Positions 33,012-35,867 of a DNA stretch of 35,867 nt are shown piece after piece (the first letter of the stretch is position 1; each line of letters starts with the position of its first letter). The DNA is from an uncultured Saccharospirillaceae bacterium (GTDB taxonomy: Bacteria; Pseudomonadota; Gammaproteobacteria; Pseudomonadales; Natronospirillaceae), in contig CAJXZL010000024.1 in NCBI GenBank assembly GCA_913063165.1, forward strand, positions 1-35,867. Direction: 5' to 3'. The translations under genes were made by a program, and so were the position numbers. Below the pieces are notes generated by a model. It saw only the letters and a list, made by a program, of their open reading frames with translations, did no database searches and was not told the origin of the DNA.

Positions 33012-34405
33012 TCGGTGGCCTCGGTGTCTGTCATCGGCGGTGGTGTTGCGGGTAAATGAACTCGCAGCTTAAGCCCGCCCTTTTTCGACTGGCTCGCAAC
33101 AATGTCTCCCTGATGGGCTTTGACGATGTTGGCGCAAATGGCCAAGCCCAATCCTGAACCACCAGTGTCACGGTTACGCGAATTGTCCACCCGATAGAGG
33201 CGATCAAACAAATAGGGCAAGGCATCATCCGGCACACCAGGGCCTGAGTCTTCCCACACCACATAGGCGCCGGGTGCGATGCTCACCCACAGGTCCGCCG
33301 GTTTCAGGCTGTATTTTTCGGTATTCTGTAACAGGTTCCCAAACAGTTGGTCCAACCGTTGGGGGTCCGCCGATACCCAGATCGGCTGGCTGGCCGGATG
33401 GAAGTGTAGTGTCAGGTCTTGCCGCTGTTGGGCAACCGCTTTGACAAAGCTGTCGAGCCACAGGTTGAGATCCAGTGGCTTACATTGATAGGTCAGCGCC
33501 CCTGCGTCGGAAAGTGACAGTTGGTGCAAATCATTGACCAAGGCCATCAACCGGTGGACTTCCTCTGACAGTGACTGCATGTTGTCGGCAGATGGCTGGC
33601 GAACGCCATCGAGAATGGCGTCTAACTCCGCCCGCAACACCGCCAACGGTGTGCGCAGCTCATGGGAGATATCTGCTACCCACTGCTGTCTGGCTTGTTG
33701 GTTGGATTCTAACGATTGCGCCAGCCAATTAAAGTCGGCGGACAGTTGCGTCAATTCATCGGCACCTGATATCGAGACCCGTCGATCATACTGGCCCTGT
33801 GCCATAAATCGGGTCGCTTCCCGTAACCGCCGAATGGGGCGCACAAGTCCGTAGGCAAAAGGCAGGGCCAACAGGGTCGACACCAGCAGTGCCGCCACTA
33901 CTATCCACAGCATTTCTTTTTTCACACGCGAAAAGAACAGCTGGTCTGCTTCTTGGGTAATGTCTAGGTTTTGGATCACGCCCAAATAACCGACGATCCG
34001 GCTATTGGCCTCAATGTCGATCCACAGCGTATTCATCGGCGGTCGAGGGTTACCGACCATTATTCGTTTGTTTTCGTTAGCCAATAGGATACTACGGGCG
34101 GCGCCAGGGTTGTTGGCAGACATGCCATCATTTTTAGTGCGCCCCCGCATCAAGACCTCTTGGTGTTGTCTTAAAAAGGCCATCCACCGTTGGTCGTTGT
34201 TCACAAACGACCAGCTGTTGTTCACCAAATACCCTTCAGCGAGCTTATCGACCAATTGGCTGGTGCGCCGATTGTCTATGTCATTCACATAGGTTAATAA
34301 CTGGCCCTTAAATCGATTGGCCATCAGCGATGCAAACAAACCAGCCATGATCAAATTGGCAACCAAAACCAGCAGAAATATTTTTTTTCGTAATCCCAAA
34401 ACCAT
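33008..34405 (-). CDS. baeS: Envelope-stress sensor histidine kinase, BaeS-like
   Basis: A 465-residue membrane kinase: first membrane segment about 9-27, periplasmic loop to about 165, second segment about 166-187, then HAMP (about 188-240). The H-box QWVADISHELRTPLAVLRAE has His248. The ATPase domain has N-box LFGNLLQNTEKYS, G1 DSGPGVPDD, LFDRLYRVDNSRNRDTGGSGLGLAI and the closing INV-like block. The wording of the H-box and the SRNR..GGSGLGLAI segment is typical of BaeS. Signals in E. coli include indole, flavonoids, copper and zinc. It lies upstream of baeR and is transcribed first. Confidence 0.92.
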   Translation of the reverse strand: MVLGLRKKIFLLVLVANLIMAGLFASLMANRFKGQLLTYVNDIDNRRTSQLVDKLAEGYLVNNSWSFVNNDQRWMAFLRQHQEVLMRGRTKNDGMSANNPGAARSILLANENKRIMVGNPRPPMNTLWIDIEANSRIVGYLGVIQNLDITQEADQLFFSRVKKEMLWIVVAALLVSTLLALPFAYGLVRPIRRLREATRFMAQGQYDRRVSISGADELTQLSADFNWLAQSLESNQQARQQWVADISHELRTPLAVLRAELDAILDGVRQPSADNMQSLSEEVHRLMALVNDLHQLSLSDAGALTYQCKPLDLNLWLDSFVKAVAQQRQDLTLHFHPASQPIWVSADPQRLDQLFGNLLQNTEKYSLKPADLWVSIAPGAYVVWEDSGPGVPDDALPYLFDRLYRVDNSRNRDTGGSGLGLAICANIVKAHQGDIVASQSKKGGLKLRVHLPATPPPMTDTEATE

Positions 34406-34503
34406 AGCGCTGTCTCACCGTTATCTGGCTATATGCTATCTCACAATAGCCAATCAAATGTGAAAATATAAAGGAAATCCAAAAAAACGGCGGTTGCTGG
34501 CAC

Positions 34504-34526
34504 AAAAAAAAGGAGCCAATGGCTCC
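34504..34526 (-). terminator. Rho-independent terminator after the BNR-cytochrome gene
   Basis: On the minus strand GGAGCC, ATT, GGCTCC is followed by eight T. It lies 26 bases past the stop at 34552. Confidence 0.9.
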
Positions 34527-34551
34527 CCTTTACAACGAAAACCCGTGGGTT

Positions 34552-35739
34552 TTACATGCAGCTCATGTGCTTGGGGCCCTGACAATCAAGCTCCCTTTGT
34601 GTCCACATCGATTTGATATAGGCAATCACATTACTGATGTCGGCAGCTGATAAAATATCCTTCCAAGCGGGCATTTTATCGGTACGAGGTGATCCAAAAG
34701 CAATGGTTTCAGTGAGCTGTTCGTCGGTGTGGTGCCATGAGTGACCCGGTGGATCCATGGTCGGTGCACCAATATAATCCTGTACGGTCCAGAATGATTC
34801 GCTATACGACTCTCCTGTTCCTAATGGATTATGACAGGCCGCACAATATTGCCTATAAACGGATTTGCCCAGGGTCTCAGTAGCGCTCAGTTTTTTCTCA
34901 GCGATAAAATAATCCCAAGTGACACCGCCATCAAATGATTCCCAAATACTGTTGGCATGGTCTTTCATCACCAAATGAGCGCCATCAACTGAGGATTGGG
35001 CCATTGATAAAGGTACGCGCTGACCAAACTGGTTGTTCAACAATCGCCACTCTAGCGCTTTCTCATCGGCAGCCATCAAGCCTTTACCCGCAACAAAAGC
35101 ATAGAGCTTTCCGTCGGCCGTTGTATGGACAAGGGTCGCAGGAAAGTTATCTGTCGTGACAGACTTCCAGCTCATGCCATCGTTATCACTGACTGACAGG
35201 CCCGAATCCGAGGCTGCGTACAGCCGGCTTGAAGCAATACCCGATACCGCAAAACTGTAGGTTCCTTGTGGCAGCGTCCCGCCTTTTTTCCAGGTTTTTC
35301 CGCCATCCGATGTGGTTTGTAAGCCCTGCATGTCACCGTAAATCCGATCACTATTAGTGGGATCTAATGCCAACAGATGAAAGTCTACCGGGCCATTCAA
35401 GCCATCAGAAATGTGCTGCCACGTCTTACCGGCATCAACCGATTTCAGTAAGCCCAAATTGCCACCAGCCTGCGGGTGACCACTGGCATAGATCACGTTG
35501 GCTTGATTGCCGTCGCCAACGAATGACATATAGTCATCAGTGGTACTTGAAACACGTTGCGTGGTGCCATCCTGTGACAAGGTGTAAACACCATCGTGGG
35601 CACCTAACACTAACTGCTCGGTTTGACCCGCAACCGACGAAAGGGCAATGCCATGAATATGGGACACCGACGCAGGTGTTCTACCATAGCCCAATGTGCT
35701 TACCGCAATAAGCGCCAACAACCATCCTGTCTTTTTCAT
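34552..35739 (-). CDS. Periplasmic BNR-repeat protein fused to cytochrome c
   Basis: A 395-residue exported protein (signal peptide about 1-19). Residues 24-280 form a beta-propeller-like unit with four Asp-box motifs: SVDAGKTW (100-107), TSDGGKTW (143-150), SDNDGMSW (184-191) and SFDGGVTW (268-275), as in BNR/sialidase-like and Ycf48-type proteins. The N-terminal VSHIHGIAL is typical of the F510_1955 family. From about residue 288 a class I cytochrome c domain follows, with CAACH (299-303) binding heme and a likely axial Met356 in DKMPAW. The last residues hold two more cysteines (DCQGPKHMSCM). The combination suggests a redox or electron-transfer role in the periplasm. Its gene is 32 bases after the gene at the right edge, so the two are probably an operon. 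Confidence 0.85.
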   Translation of the reverse strand: MKKTGWLLALIAVSTLGYGRTPASVSHIHGIALSSVAGQTEQLVLGAHDGVYTLSQDGTTQRVSSTTDDYMSFVGDGNQANVIYASGHPQAGGNLGLLKSVDAGKTWQHISDGLNGPVDFHLLALDPTNSDRIYGDMQGLQTTSDGGKTWKKGGTLPQGTYSFAVSGIASSRLYAASDSGLSVSDNDGMSWKSVTTDNFPATLVHTTADGKLYAFVAGKGLMAADEKALEWRLLNNQFGQRVPLSMAQSSVDGAHLVMKDHANSIWESFDGGVTWDYFIAEKKLSATETLGKSVYRQYCAACHNPLGTGESYSESFWTVQDYIGAPTMDPPGHSWHHTDEQLTETIAFGSPRTDKMPAWKDILSAADISNVIAYIKSMWTQRELDCQGPKHMSCM

Positions 35740-35771
35740 TACACATGCATTCCTTATATGGTGCCTAGTAT

Positions 35772-35867
35772 TTAGTCGTGGTGGTCGTCTGCACTGTCAT
35801 CGTGCATTGCTTCGGCACTGTCATCGTGCATTGCTTCGGCACTGTCATCGTGCATTTCTTGCATGGG
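35772..35867 (-). CDS. 3' end of a protein with a Met/His/Asp-rich octapeptide tail, truncated by window edge
   Basis: The minus strand is open from the right edge to TAA at 35774-35772, giving the last 31 residues. The tail contains MHDDSAEA repeated (two full copies and a partial third), then DDHHD. Such Met/His/Asp tails are known from copper- and silver-binding periplasmic proteins, so metal binding is likely but unproven. The rest of the gene lies outside the window, so the family cannot be named. The following gene encodes the BNR-cytochrome c fusion. Confidence 0.7.
   Translation of the reverse strand, partial: PMQEMHDDSAEAMHDDSAEAMHDDSADDHHD
35791..35856. repeat. 24-base in-frame tandem repeat, about 2.75 copies
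   Basis: Units start at 35791, 35815 and 35839 (the last one 18 bases) and are identical. Because 24 is a multiple of three they encode a repeated octapeptide rather than shift the frame. Perfect DNA identity points to recent expansion. Confidence 0.92.

Noticed and set aside
35791-35856. CRISPR-like repeat at the right edge
   Set aside because: Units are contiguous without spacers and lie in frame in a coding sequence.

Overview
The window reads as chromosomal DNA of a free-living, probably marine gammaproteobacterium of the Oceanospirillales/Pseudomonadales type. The grounds are polA next to a type II (APH-fold) thrB, as in Pseudomonas; a sigma-54 DctB/DctD-controlled TRAP C4-dicarboxylate transporter; a BaeSR system with a Spy-like gene; and moderate GC content with densely packed genes. 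No phage, insertion sequence, CRISPR array, rRNA or tRNA was seen. Genus is inference only.

Layout. 1-1460 (-): 5' part of mnmG, running off the left edge. 1565-2712 (-): a PuuR-like regulator coupled to a hypoxanthine-type DNA glycosylase, divergent from 2793-4097 (+), a PuuB-like oxidase. 4101-6141 (-): a MarC-family membrane protein and an orphan histidine kinase. 6184-13572 (-): a long co-directional run, deoA-deoB-deoD-cdd (nucleoside salvage), then a YihG-like acyltransferase and two unrecognised envelope proteins. 13791-15425 (+): a CHASE protein with a degenerate GGDEF domain. 15440-17012 (-): DUF502 membrane protein and thrB. 17066-19930 (+): polA, whose 3'-5' exonuclease residues are all replaced.

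20033-23472 (-): dctM, dctQ and dctP, preceded by a textbook sigma-54 promoter. 23724-24752 (-): a D-cysteine desulfhydrase-family PLP enzyme. 24983-25561 (+): a stand-alone ClpP-like peptidase. 25634-26344 (-): a type II HAD dehalogenase-like protein. 26506-27207 (+): a short-chain dehydrogenase. 27213-30421 (-): dctB-dctD, the likely regulators of dctPQM. 30463-31281 (-): a nucleotidyltransferase-fold protein. 31634-34405 (-): baeS-baeR and a Spy/CpxP-like periplasmic protein, with a four-copy 10-bp phased repeat between baeR and spy. 34552-35867 (-): a periplasmic BNR-repeat/cytochrome c fusion, and the tail of an upstream gene ending in a Met/His/Asp octapeptide repeat.

Functional links. 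DctB (sensor) to DctD (sigma-54 activator) to the -24/-12 promoter to DctPQM forms a complete C4-dicarboxylate uptake circuit, separated by about 4 kb of unrelated genes. BaeS to BaeR to the Spy-like chaperone forms an envelope-stress circuit, and the neighbouring metal-ligand-rich and cytochrome genes suggest a metal or redox theme there. DeoA, DeoB, DeoD and Cdd funnel nucleosides to deoxyribose/ribose 5-phosphate. The most unusual observations are the proofreading-deficient PolA, the BNR-cytochrome c fusion, the phased repeat before spy, and the degenerate GGDEF protein.
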